Positions 1 to 7,864 of a DNA stretch of 35,761 nt are shown in pieces. A program made the translations under genes and the position numbers. The notes below the pieces were generated by a model. The model worked only from the letters and a program-made list of their open reading frames with translations, ran no database searches and was not told the DNA's origin. Source of the DNA: Caballeronia udeis (GTDB lineage: Bacteria > Pseudomonadota > Gammaproteobacteria > Burkholderiales > Burkholderiaceae); the NCBI RefSeq assembly GCF_001544555.2, contig NZ_FCOK02000092.1, forward strand, positions 1 to 35,761, given 5' to 3'. The number at the start of each line of letters is the position of its first letter. The stretch's first letter is position 1.

Positions 1-39
1 ATTCCTCAAACTAGCCTGCTCACTCGTCTGCTGGAACAT
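1..39 (-). CDS. Possible N-terminus of intron-encoded reverse transcriptase/maturase (partial)
   Basis: An ATG at 39-37 on the minus strand opens a frame of 13 codons (MFQQTSEQASLRN) that is still open at the window edge. It lies about 560 bases inside the presumed group II intron, the usual place for the maturase start. No domain can be seen in so short a piece, so the call rests on position alone. Another short frame in the same area stops after 13 codons and was not used. Confidence 0.2.
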   Translation of the reverse strand, partial: MFQQTSEQASLRN

Positions 40-599
40 CTTCAGCCGAACTGAGCAGCCTTTTTGAACTGCCCTCTTAGCATCTGTGCAAGCCTTCCCC
101 AGTTCACATGCTGGACTCAACGCATAGGCGAGGTTGCCTGTCGCAGTCTTTATCCTTGCTTTCCGCAAGTCGTCGCGAACACCACGGTCTAGCTGCGCGC
201 TCCCCGTGGTTCCTTGCTGCCCGGCTTACATATCCAGTCGGCATTCGTGTCGCAGGGTCATACGTGTATCCGGCGACAGTTTGCGTCCTGCCTGTTAAGC
301 GGAAGGCAGGGGTGAAGATTCAACCCTCAGATGCGTTCAAAAAGGTTCGTGTCCCTCAACCGTCCCATGCTCAGCCTAGAAGCTCATCTTGGCGTAACCG
401 CTTCGCCGCAAGTTCCGTTTCCCACGGACTTCGTCACCTTGCCAGTGTCGGCAAGTCACCGCCGCTTCGGCTCACTTCCTCTCGCAGCAGAGAAAGGGCA
501 TACCCCGGTACCGCAACATCAACTCCACCGGGTCTTGCATTCCAAACATGCTCAAGCAATTTCACCCCCATGCGGGCGGGCTACGTTGGCTGGGCGTAC
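1..599 (-). mobile_element. Group II intron, 5' ribozyme portion (partial)
   Basis: Read on the minus strand, the segment begins near 599 with GTACGCCCAGCC, close to the GTGYG start consensus of bacterial group II introns. About 560 bases of GC-rich, highly self-complementary sequence follow, with no convincing protein and with the look of a domain I ribozyme leader. Near 1-39 an ORF opens on the same strand and leaves the window, which is where an intron-encoded reverse transcriptase would begin. The intron sits just downstream of the MFS gene that ends at 660. The first bases are GTACG rather than GTGCG, so the exact 5' boundary is uncertain by a few bases. Identification rests on overall resemblance; folding and the missing 3' part are needed to confirm it. 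Confidence 0.55.
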
Positions 600-659
600 C
601 GTACGTGATATCGCTCGTCCACACTTTATAACCGACAGTGCGCGCAGGAGCGCTCAGCC

Positions 660-1970
660 CTAGCGGTTAACCAGCCGCGACGGCAATACAAACACCATCA
701 CGCTGCCGATGATCATGCTTGCCGCGAGTATGTAGAGACCGATACTCGTGGTTCCGGTGTGTTGCTTGACCCAACCCAGCATGTAAGGACTGATAAAGCC
801 GGCGACGTTGCCCATCGAATTGACGAGCGCAATGCCGGCGGCCGCAGCAACACCACCGAGCAGCGTGGGCGGCAGATTCCAGAACTGCGACACCACTGCC
901 ATGACGCCCATCGTTCCTAACGTCAAGCCGCACACCGCGATCAGGGTGTCATGCGGGAACATGGCCGTGATCCCCAGACCAAGCGCCGCAGCCACGCCGG
1001 GAAGCGCGAGATGCCAGCGGCGTTCACGGGTCTTGTCGGAATGACGGCCGACGAGGAACATCGCGATCACGGTTGCCGTATAGGGGATTGCGCTCAGCAA
1101 GCCTACCTGCAGCGGATCCTTGACGCCGGTGTCCTTGATAATGCTCGGCATCCAGAACAGCACGCCGTATTCCCCCATCAGGATAAAGCAATACATGACG
1201 CACAAGATCCACATGCGCGGATCGGTGAACGCGCCGTGCAGCGAATGGACCTGGGTCGAATGAACATCGCTTTCCAGGTTTGCTTCCAGCAACTGCTTCT
1301 CGGGCTCGCTCAGCCATTTTGCCGACCGGACGTTGTTGTCCAGAAGGCAGAACACCGCAATACCCAGCAACACCGACGGCACCGCTTCAAACAGGAACAT
1401 CATCTGCCAGCCCGACCAGCCGCCTACGCCCGACGCCGAATGCATGATCCAGCCGGACAACGGGCCGCCAAGCATGCCCGCCAGCGGAATACCTGCGAGA
1501 AACAACGCGGTGATCCGGCCACGGCGCGACGACGGATACCAATACGTCAGATAAAGCAGAATGCCTGGCAGAAAGCCGGCCTCCGCCACCCCCAAAAGAA
1601 AACGCAGGACGTAGAAGGTCGTGGGTGTCTTGACGAAGACCATCGCAGCGGAGATCAAGCCCCACGTGATCATGATCCGGGCAATCCATATCCTCGCGCC
1701 GACCCGGTGCATGATGATGTTGCTGGGAATCTCGAACAGCACATAGCCAATGAAGAAAATTCCCGCGCCAAGCCCATAAACCGTTTCGCTGAACTTCAGC
1801 TCATCAAGCATTTGCAATTTCGCAAAGCCTACATTGACCCGGTCCAGATAGCCGGCCGTGTAGCACAGCAACAGAAATGGGATGAGTCGCCAGGAGACTT
1901 TCGAATAGACGCTGTGCTCGGCTGGCGGCGCGTCCACGTAGGGCATCGCGGCCGGGGTGTTGATTGACAT
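660..1970 (-). CDS. MFS transporter, anion:cation symporter (ACS) type
   Basis: A 436-residue inner-membrane carrier with about 12 hydrophobic segments. The N-terminal YLDRVNVGFAKLQM stretch after the first helix and RFLLGVAEAGFLPGILLYLTYWYP in the fourth to fifth helices are typical of the ACS group, which takes up organic anions such as hexuronates, tartrate, phthalate and hydroxy-acids by proton symport. The start is placed at the ATG at 1970 because AGGAG lies about 7 bases upstream and the protein then begins like its relatives. A longer frame reaches 2144, but its extra 58 residues are basic and unlike the family. It is divergent from the dioxygenase gene at 2237, so it probably imports that cluster's substrate. 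The substrate cannot be read from sequence. Confidence 0.9.
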   Translation of the reverse strand: MSINTPAAMPYVDAPPAEHSVYSKVSWRLIPFLLLCYTAGYLDRVNVGFAKLQMLDELKFSETVYGLGAGIFFIGYVLFEIPSNIIMHRVGARIWIARIMITWGLISAAMVFVKTPTTFYVLRFLLGVAEAGFLPGILLYLTYWYPSSRRGRITALFLAGIPLAGMLGGPLSGWIMHSASGVGGWSGWQMMFLFEAVPSVLLGIAVFCLLDNNVRSAKWLSEPEKQLLEANLESDVHSTQVHSLHGAFTDPRMWILCVMYCFILMGEYGVLFWMPSIIKDTGVKDPLQVGLLSAIPYTATVIAMFLVGRHSDKTRERRWHLALPGVAAALGLGITAMFPHDTLIAVCGLTLGTMGVMAVVSQFWNLPPTLLGGVAAAAGIALVNSMGNVAGFISPYMLGWVKQHTGTTSIGLYILAASMIIGSVMVFVLPSRLVNR

Positions 1971-2236
1971 GTCTCGCTCCTGATTTGTCTTGCGGTGGCG
2001 CCGGCCTGAAAGCCTGCTAACCGCATTTTTTGTTTGCTTCATTCTCTCGTCGTTGCGACGACCCGAGTGCGCCCGCCGAGTATGAAAGGACAAGTGGCCG
2101 CAGGCCATTCTTAACTCGGAAACGCCGTCATCGCGATTCGACAACCAGACCGGAGATGCGCTGCTTTAGACTGCGCTATCAAGGATGCAATCATTGAGTA
2201 CCAAGACACACCACAGGAAAGAAGACAGGAGACGAG

Positions 2237-3082
2237 ATGCAACTGACCCCAGAACAAATAGCGGATTATCATCGCGACGGATTTATCGTTATCCCCAATT
2301 GCTACAGTGCTGAAGAAGTGCAGGCGCTCAGGCGAGATACCGAGCGCTTGTGCACGGTCGAAGCGGATTCGGTATTTCGCGAACGCTCCGGCACGGTACG
2401 GTCTATCTTCCGCGTTCATGAGAACAATGGTCCGGCAAGCTCCCCTCCATACCGCGCTCTTACCAGGACGCCACGGCTTCTGCATCCTGTGATGCAAGTG
2501 CTCGGCAGCGACGAAGTATACGTGGCGCACACCAAGGTTAATACCAAGTCGGCGCTGGAGGGAACGGGATGGCTCTGGCATCAGGACTTTGGTTACTGGG
2601 TGCATGACGGCTACCCCACGAACGACATGCTGACCGCCATGGTCATGCTAAGCGATACGCAGGAAATACACGGTTCGCTTTATATCATTCCCGGCAGCCA
2701 CAAGCTTGGCCTGGTGGACCACTACTACGACGATAGCCAGGCTGCCTACCAGTTGCCGCAGCGCGCAGTGCAGCGCGATCACATCAAGGAAATCCTCAAC
2801 ACGTCAGGTGCCCCGGTGCCGATTGTCGGCAAGGCGGGAACGCTGGTTCTGTTCCATTGCCTTACCATTCATGGCTCGGGCGTCAACATGTCCGCAGAAA
2901 ACCGCTGGCAAGCGTACATCACGTATAACAGCGTCGCAAACCGCCCGAACGACGTCGAAAAGCCGCGCGGCGATTTCGTGCGCTCGACGAACTGGGCGCC
3001 GCTCCCAATTGAAAGCGACGATGCAATCGTCAATGCGGACCAGCGGGCTCAAGCGCGCGAACTTTCGGTACAGGGGAAGTGA
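2237..3082 (+). CDS. Phytanoyl-CoA dioxygenase (PhyH) family Fe(II)/2-oxoglutarate oxygenase
   Basis: A 281-residue cytosolic enzyme of the usual PhyH length. The iron-binding HxD is His115-Gln-Asp117 (WLWHQDFGYW). The distal histidine is His212 in CLTIHGSGVNMSAENR, and Arg223 is placed to hold 2-oxoglutarate. Such enzymes hydroxylate an unactivated carbon of their substrate while decarboxylating 2-oxoglutarate to succinate. An AGGAG lies about 6 bases before the ATG. The stop is one base from the TTG start of the aldehyde dehydrogenase, so the two are surely co-transcribed and may be translationally coupled. This suggests that hydroxylation yields an alcohol, hemiacetal or aldehyde passed to the next enzyme. 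It lacks the overall sequence of the glutarate hydroxylase CsiD, so no specific substrate is claimed. Confidence 0.88.
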   Translation: MQLTPEQIADYHRDGFIVIPNCYSAEEVQALRRDTERLCTVEADSVFRERSGTVRSIFRVHENNGPASSPPYRALTRTPRLLHPVMQVLGSDEVYVAHTKVNTKSALEGTGWLWHQDFGYWVHDGYPTNDMLTAMVMLSDTQEIHGSLYIIPGSHKLGLVDHYYDDSQAAYQLPQRAVQRDHIKEILNTSGAPVPIVGKAGTLVLFHCLTIHGSGVNMSAENRWQAYITYNSVANRPNDVEKPRGDFVRSTNWAPLPIESDDAIVNADQRAQARELSVQGK

Positions 3083-3083
3083 A

Positions 3084-4535
3084 TTGACTGATTTGACTAA
3101 AGGCGGCCATCATTTCATCGGCAACCAGTGGGTTGCGCCGTCGGGCGGTGACACGATCGCCGTGGTGAATCCATCGAATGGACAGGAATTTGCGCGCATC
3201 GCGCGTGGCAACGCGACGGACATAGACGCGGCCGTCAAGGCGGCGCGAAAGGCGTTCGACAGCACGTGGCGGCGGATCAGCCCGGTGGACCGTGGCCGGA
3301 TGCTCGCGCGCCTGGGTGAACTCATTCTGAAGAATCGTGAGGCGCTCACACGCATCGAGTCGGAGGACACCGGCAAGCCTTTGAAGCAAGCTGCGGCGGA
3401 TATTACCGTTTGCGCCCGTTACCTGGAGTTCTACGCGGGTGCCTGCGACAAGCTGCACGGCGAAACGATTCCGTTTTTGCCCGGCCATACCGTGCTGGCT
3501 GTGCGCGAGCCGCATGGCGTGACGGGTCACATCATTCCATGGAACTATCCGGCGGCCATGTTCGGCCGCAGCGTCGCGGCTTCCCTTGCTGCGGGCAATA
3601 CATGCGTGGTGAAGCCGGCCGAGGACGCCTGTCTCTCGTATCTCAAGCTCGCTGAACTCGCGGCCGAGGCGGGCCTTCCCGCGGGCGTGCTGAACATTGT
3701 CACAGGCTATGGCCGCGAAGCCGGCGTCGCGCTCGCGGAACATCCGGGCATCGCGCACATATCCTTCACCGGGTCGCCCGCAACGGGCACGGCCGTGGCG
3801 CAGGCGGCGGCAAACCATCACTGCCCGGTAACCCTCGAGCTGGGCGGGAAATCGCCACAGATCGTTTTCGACGATGCAGACCTGGATGCCGCTTTGCCCA
3901 TCATCCGCAATGCCATCGTTCAAAACAGCGGGCAGACCTGTTCCGCCGGCAGCCGGCTGCTGGTGCAGGCCTCGCTTTACGAAGAACTGATCGAACGCCT
4001 CGCGCAGAGTTTTCATGCTGTGACAGCGGGTCCTGCAGACGGCGATCACGACTGCGGACCGCTGATCAACGCGACGCAGCTCGACCGCGTGAAGACTTTT
4101 CTCGCCAAGGCCGAGGCCGACGGCATCCGCTTCGCCGCGACCGGCAAACTGGCGCCGAACGCCGCGTCCGGCGGGTATTTCCAGCCGCCGGTGCTGTTGC
4201 GCGACGTTCCGCACAAGCACACGCTCGCACAGGATGAGGTCTTCGGCCCGGTGCTGGTCGCCATGCCGTTCTCCGACGAGGGCGAGGCTGTACACCTCGC
4301 CAACGACACCGCCTTTGGTCTCGTCGCCGGTGTCTGGACACGCGACGGCGGGCGTCAGATGCGGCTCGCCCACGCATTCCATGGGGGGCAGGTTTTCGTC
4401 AATTGCTACGGTGCGGGCGGGGGCATAGAGTTGCCGTTTGGTGGCGTCAAGCAAAGTGGCTATGGTCGCGAAAAAGGTCTTGAGGGCATGTTGAGCTTCA
4501 CGACGCTGAAGACCATCACGATTAACCACGGCTAA
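3084..4535 (+). CDS. NAD(P)-dependent aldehyde dehydrogenase
   Basis: A 483-residue enzyme of the ALDH superfamily that oxidises an aldehyde to its acid. Visible signatures are Asn154 in IIPWNYP, the cofactor-loop FTGSPATG, the general base Glu252 in LELGGKSP, and the nucleophile Cys286 in NSGQTCSAGSR. The C-terminal PFGGVKQSGYGREKG is also typical. The start is taken as TTG at 3084, because GGGGAAG lies about 7 bases upstream and the protein then has the family's N-terminus (HHFIGNQWV). The open frame extends to 2706, but that part overlaps the dioxygenase and has no family resemblance. Substrates are probably amino- or hydroxy-aldehydes produced by the upstream oxygenase; this is inference from the operon. 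Confidence 0.92.
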   Translation: MTDLTKGGHHFIGNQWVAPSGGDTIAVVNPSNGQEFARIARGNATDIDAAVKAARKAFDSTWRRISPVDRGRMLARLGELILKNREALTRIESEDTGKPLKQAAADITVCARYLEFYAGACDKLHGETIPFLPGHTVLAVREPHGVTGHIIPWNYPAAMFGRSVAASLAAGNTCVVKPAEDACLSYLKLAELAAEAGLPAGVLNIVTGYGREAGVALAEHPGIAHISFTGSPATGTAVAQAAANHHCPVTLELGGKSPQIVFDDADLDAALPIIRNAIVQNSGQTCSAGSRLLVQASLYEELIERLAQSFHAVTAGPADGDHDCGPLINATQLDRVKTFLAKAEADGIRFAATGKLAPNAASGGYFQPPVLLRDVPHKHTLAQDEVFGPVLVAMPFSDEGEAVHLANDTAFGLVAGVWTRDGGRQMRLAHAFHGGQVFVNCYGAGGGIELPFGGVKQSGYGREKGLEGMLSFTTLKTITINHG

Positions 4536-4543
4536 GCGGCCGG

Positions 4544-4583
4544 CGCTGCATGCGGTTGGCTTACATACGAACCGTATGCAGCG
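4544..4583. promoter_or_regulatory. Strong stem-loop / nested inverted repeat
   Basis: CGCTGCATGCGGTT (4544-4557) and AACCGTATGCAGCG (4570-4583) form a 14-base inverted repeat with one mismatch, which would be a G-U pair in RNA, around a 12-base loop. The right half also forms a second perfect repeat, CATACG-AAC-CGTATG (4564-4578). It lies between the aldehyde dehydrogenase stop and the LysR start. It may be a terminator without a U-tract or a LysR-type binding site for autoregulation. Confidence 0.5.
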
Positions 4584-4619
4584 CGTCCAGCCTTAACGCC
4601 GTCCACACACCGGACCTGC

Positions 4620-5534
4620 ATGAGGATCGACCTAGTCACATTAAAAATATTTCTGACCGTTATTGAGGAGCGCAACTTTGCCCGGGCTGCGGAGCGGCAC
4701 TTCATAGCGACGTCAGCAGTTAGCAAGCGGATCAGCGACCTGGAGGATGCACTCGGAGTGCAGTTGCTCGAACGGCGCAACATGGGCGTGCGCCCGACGG
4801 CCGCGGGACTCGAACTCCTGACGCACGCGAAGGACATGATGGCTGTGATGGCCCGTATGCGTGCGCAGATGAGCGAATTCGGCGATGGTTCCAAGGGCGA
4901 AGTGCGTGTCTTTGCGAACAGCACGGCGATTGTCGGTTTTATCGGCCCGGCCATACGCTCGTTCCTGGAAGCGTATCCGCAGATCGATATTCATCTCGAA
5001 GAGTGGAGCAGCCCGTTTATTGTCCGGGCGCTGAGGGACGGGCTCGCCGATCTGGGCGTGTTCTGGTCAGGGGTATCGACGGCAGGGCTGACCGTGCATC
5101 CGTTCCGCCGTTCCAACCTGGTTGCGGTGGTTCCGTTGCAGCATCCGCTCGCGTGCAAGGACGAAGTCGCGTTTGCTGAGACGCTCGACTATGACCATGT
5201 TGCCTTCCACGAAGGCAGTTTTATCTTCCGGATGACCCAATCCTGCGCCGCGGACTTGCAGCGCAAGGTGCGCGCGCGCTTGCAAGTGACGAGCTTCGAT
5301 GCAATGCGCACGATGGTACGCGCAGGCGTTGGTCTCGCGATCATGTCTGACGTGACCGTGGGCAATCCGGACGAACACTATGGGTACAAGGTCGTGAGGC
5401 TGACCGATGAATGGTCGGCGCTGGAGAGCATGATCGGCTACCGCGACTTCGATGCGCTGCCACGCGCCGCGCAGAACTTTGTGAAGCATCTTCAGGACCC
5501 GCATCCTGGGCTGACGGAAATGCCGGGTTGCTGA
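4620..5534 (+). CDS. LysR-family transcriptional regulator
   Basis: A 304-residue protein of standard LysR length. Residues about 1-60 hold the winged helix-turn-helix (NFARAAERHFIATSAVSKRI followed by LEDALGVQLLERR). From about 90 the type 2 periplasmic-binding-like effector domain follows (GEVRVFANSTAIVGF..., then DLGVFW and VRAGVGLAIMSD). Proteins of this kind bind a pathway intermediate and activate or repress adjacent operons. It sits inside the cluster, in the same direction as the flanking oxygenase/ALDH and dehydrogenase genes, so it is the likely local regulator. The inverted repeat at 4564-4578, about 40 bases before its start, is a candidate site. Confidence 0.92.
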   Translation: MRIDLVTLKIFLTVIEERNFARAAERHFIATSAVSKRISDLEDALGVQLLERRNMGVRPTAAGLELLTHAKDMMAVMARMRAQMSEFGDGSKGEVRVFANSTAIVGFIGPAIRSFLEAYPQIDIHLEEWSSPFIVRALRDGLADLGVFWSGVSTAGLTVHPFRRSNLVAVVPLQHPLACKDEVAFAETLDYDHVAFHEGSFIFRMTQSCAADLQRKVRARLQVTSFDAMRTMVRAGVGLAIMSDVTVGNPDEHYGYKVVRLTDEWSALESMIGYRDFDALPRAAQNFVKHLQDPHPGLTEMPGC

Positions 5535-5559
5535 ACGAACGTTTGAGATATCGACTCCC

Positions 5560-6507
5560 ATGAGCAACATTGTTTTTTTGGACAGCGCAACGCTGCCTGT
5601 GCCAATTCCCCGTCCCTGGTCCACAGACCGTTGGGCCGAGCGTCCGAGTACGCGCGAACACGAGGTTGTCGAGGCGCTGGCCGATGCCGACATAGCCATC
5701 ACCAACAAGGTTGCGCTGCGAGCGGACGCGCTCAGGCATTTGCCCCGGCTCAAGTACATCTGCGTCACCGCGAGCGGCTACGACAGTGTGGATCTCGACT
5801 ATTGCCGCGCACACGATATCCAGGTCTCCAATGTCCCGGCCTACGCAGCCGCCAGCGTCGCCGAGCATGTGATTGCTTGCATCTTCATGCTGCGACGCCA
5901 GATGCTAGCGTACAGCAGTCTGGCGGCGTCGTCAGCATGGACCGCATCGAATGTCTTCTGCGTCCATGCTGCGCCCATACGCGAGATACGTGGCGCGACA
6001 TTGGGTCTTATCGGCTCGGGCGCAATCGGCAGTGAGGTCGCGCGGCTGGCGGAAGCGTTGGGTATGCATGTACTCTTCAGCGAACGTAAGGGCCACGCCA
6101 ACGTGCGACCTCGATATACGCCTTTCGACGAAGTGATCCGTACCAGCGATGTAATCTCGCTGCACTGCCCTTCGACCGCCGAGACGCAGGGGCTCATTGG
6201 CGAACGCGAGTTCGCGATGATGCGGCCGACCTCGGTGTTGATCAACACGGCGCGCGGTGCGCTTGTTGATGAACGCGCGCTGGAAGCCGCCTTGCTCGCG
6301 CAAACTATCGCGGGTGCGGCACTCGACGTCTTGCAGATCGAGCCGCCGCACGAGCAGCATCGTTTCGTGACGCGTCAGCCGGATAACCTGTTGCTCACAC
6401 CTCATGTAGCATGGGCCGGTACGTCTGCCGTCGAGGTGCTCGCTCAAGCGGTGTCCAGCAACATAGCGAGCTTTCTCGAGCGCCGCACCCTCAACCGCGT
6501 CGCCTAG
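5560..6507 (+). CDS. D-isomer-specific 2-hydroxyacid dehydrogenase (glycerate/hydroxypyruvate reductase-like)
   Basis: A 315-residue NAD(P)-dependent oxidoreductase that interconverts a D-2-hydroxyacid and its 2-oxoacid. The Rossmann motif GSGAIG is at 152-157. The catalytic set is complete: Arg232 in INTARGALVDE, Glu261 in LQIEPP and His282 in LTPHVAWAG. Residues 71-110 (ASGYDSVDL ... NVPAYAAASVAEHV) match the substrate-loop region of hydroxypyruvate reductases. It starts 25 bases after the LysR gene with only a weak ribosome-binding site. It is one of two intact members of this family in the window, with a third decayed one at 30370-31204. Confidence 0.9.
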   Translation: MSNIVFLDSATLPVPIPRPWSTDRWAERPSTREHEVVEALADADIAITNKVALRADALRHLPRLKYICVTASGYDSVDLDYCRAHDIQVSNVPAYAAASVAEHVIACIFMLRRQMLAYSSLAASSAWTASNVFCVHAAPIREIRGATLGLIGSGAIGSEVARLAEALGMHVLFSERKGHANVRPRYTPFDEVIRTSDVISLHCPSTAETQGLIGEREFAMMRPTSVLINTARGALVDERALEAALLAQTIAGAALDVLQIEPPHEQHRFVTRQPDNLLLTPHVAWAGTSAVEVLAQAVSSNIASFLERRTLNRVA

Positions 6508-6611
6508 ATCCTGCCCTCGCGCGAGCAAGTCTTCAATCGCGAACGCGGCCTTCAAAAATAGGCAATTCACACGCCGCACCACCTGCGGGACACTTTCTCC
6601 AGACAACGGGC

Positions 6612-6632
6612 GCGGGCGGTTTTAACGCCCGC
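6612..6632 (+). terminator. GC-rich hairpin, possible terminator
   Basis: GCGGGCG (6612-6618) pairs perfectly with CGCCCGC (6626-6632) around the loop GTTTTAA. It lies about 100 bases after the dehydrogenase stop and about 35 bases before the CoA transferase start. There is no following T-run, so it may be an attenuating or mRNA-stabilising stem instead of a terminator. Confidence 0.35.
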
Positions 6633-6667
6633 CCGGCCATCCTCAATCAACAGAGAAAGTGTCCGAT

Positions 6668-7831
6668 ATGAACCTTCCCCTCGCAAACATCACTGTCGTC
6701 TCGCTTGAACAAGCGATTGCCGCTCCGCTTGCAAGCCGGCATCTCGCCGACTGGGGCGCGCGGGTCATCAAGATCGAGCGGCCGGGCAGCGGTGACTTTG
6801 CGCGTGGGTACGACGAGGCGATGCACGGCATGTCCAGCCAGTTTGTCTGGGCAAATCGCTCCAAGGAAAGCCTGGCCCTCGACGTGAAGTCGGAATTCGG
6901 TCAGGAGGTGCTAGAGGAATTGCTGCCGCGCGCTGACGTGTTCATCCAGAACCTGGCGCCCGGCGCGGCAAAACGGCTAAGACTCGATGCTCGATCGCTC
7001 GTTGACCGGTATCCGCGCCTGATTGCCTGCGACATCTCTGGATACGGCTCAACGGGTCCGTATGCGAACAAGAAAGCCTATGACTTGCTGGTGCAATGCG
7101 AGACCGGCTTCCTGTCGATCAACGGTACACCCGACGACGAAGCCAAGTGCGGTCTCTCGATCGTCGATATTGCGACCGGCATGTATGCACTGAACGGCAT
7201 TTTGCTCGCGCTCTATCGCCGTGAGCAGACCGGGGAGGGCACAGCCTTCGAGGTCTCCCTGTTCGACGCTATGAGCGAGTGGATGAGCTACCCGGCATAC
7301 TACACGCGCGACAGCGGCAAGCCGGTCGCGCGCTCGGGATCGCGTCACGCAACTATCGCCCCGTACGGCCCCTTTACCGCCGGCGATGGGAAGACCATTT
7401 TCTTCGGTATTCAGAATGAACGGGAATGGAAGAGCTTTTGCGAAAAGGTACTTGACGATCCGTCGGTGCGCACCGACCAACGCTTTACTTCAAATCCGGA
7501 CCGCGTGCGCAATCGTAATGCGCTCGAAGCGCTGATCAATGAACGCTTTACCCGGTGGACCAGCGACGAGCTCAGTGAGCGGCTGGAAAAGGCAGCAATC
7601 GCGAACAGCCGGATGAACACTGTTGAAGAGTTTCTGGCCCATCCTCAATTGCACGAACGGGATCGCATCCGATCCATCGGCAGTCCGATGGGACCGCTCA
7701 ACGTCTTCCTGCCGCCGATGATCATCGACGGGCTGTCGCCGGCGATGAACAGCGTGCCCGCCGTAGGGGAGCATACTGACTCGATTCTTTGGGAACTGGG
7801 GCTGCATCCATCGCGGTTGCGGATTGCCTAA
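6668..7831 (+). CDS. Class III CoA transferase (CaiB/BaiF/formyl-CoA transferase family)
   Basis: A 387-residue enzyme that moves CoA from a donor acyl-CoA to a carboxylic acid without a free acid intermediate. The N-terminal sequence follows the family pattern (ASRHLADWGARVIKIERPGSGD, residues about 22-43). Residues 123-147 contain SGYGSTGPY followed by AYDLLVQ, whose Asp139 matches the catalytic aspartate of formyl-CoA transferase. I chose the ATG at 6668, which has GAGAAAG about 8 bases upstream; a GTG at 6659 is in frame but too close to that site. The next gene, 33 bases downstream, is a CitE/malyl-CoA-type lyase. The pair therefore resembles CoA activation followed by carbon-carbon cleavage, as known for itaconate, mesaconate and citramalate degradation. 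Confidence 0.9.
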   Translation: MNLPLANITVVSLEQAIAAPLASRHLADWGARVIKIERPGSGDFARGYDEAMHGMSSQFVWANRSKESLALDVKSEFGQEVLEELLPRADVFIQNLAPGAAKRLRLDARSLVDRYPRLIACDISGYGSTGPYANKKAYDLLVQCETGFLSINGTPDDEAKCGLSIVDIATGMYALNGILLALYRREQTGEGTAFEVSLFDAMSEWMSYPAYYTRDSGKPVARSGSRHATIAPYGPFTAGDGKTIFFGIQNEREWKSFCEKVLDDPSVRTDQRFTSNPDRVRNRNALEALINERFTRWTSDELSERLEKAAIANSRMNTVEEFLAHPQLHERDRIRSIGSPMGPLNVFLPPMIIDGLSPAMNSVPAVGEHTDSILWELGLHPSRLRIA

Positions 7832-7864
7832 GCTATTTTTCCAACGAAAAAGGATCCACTTTTC

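Noticed and set aside
108..608. Plus-strand frames of 166 and 110 codons at the left end
   Set aside because: They lie antisense to the presumed group II intron ribozyme, overlap each other in different frames and have no ribosome-binding site or family features.
2138..2148. Possible GntR operator copy (TTCGACAACCAGA) upstream of the first MFS and dioxygenase genes
   Set aside because: Only the GACAACC half matches; the left arm and the CCTGAT tail are absent, and this cluster has its own LysR regulator.
2237..3082. Naming the oxygenase CsiD (glutarate 2-hydroxylase) because an LhgO-like gene is in the window
   Set aside because: The sequence follows the PhyH pattern (HQD, HGSGVN), and the LhgO-like gene is in another cluster 7 kb away.
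3030..4529. Long antisense frame of 499 codons opposite the aldehyde dehydrogenase
   Set aside because: It mirrors the codon bias of a clear ALDH gene, has an Arg/His-rich composition and no domain. Similar long shadows oppose the MFS genes (951-1967, 14784-15935), the porin (11589-12698) and the ThDP gene (19005-20033).
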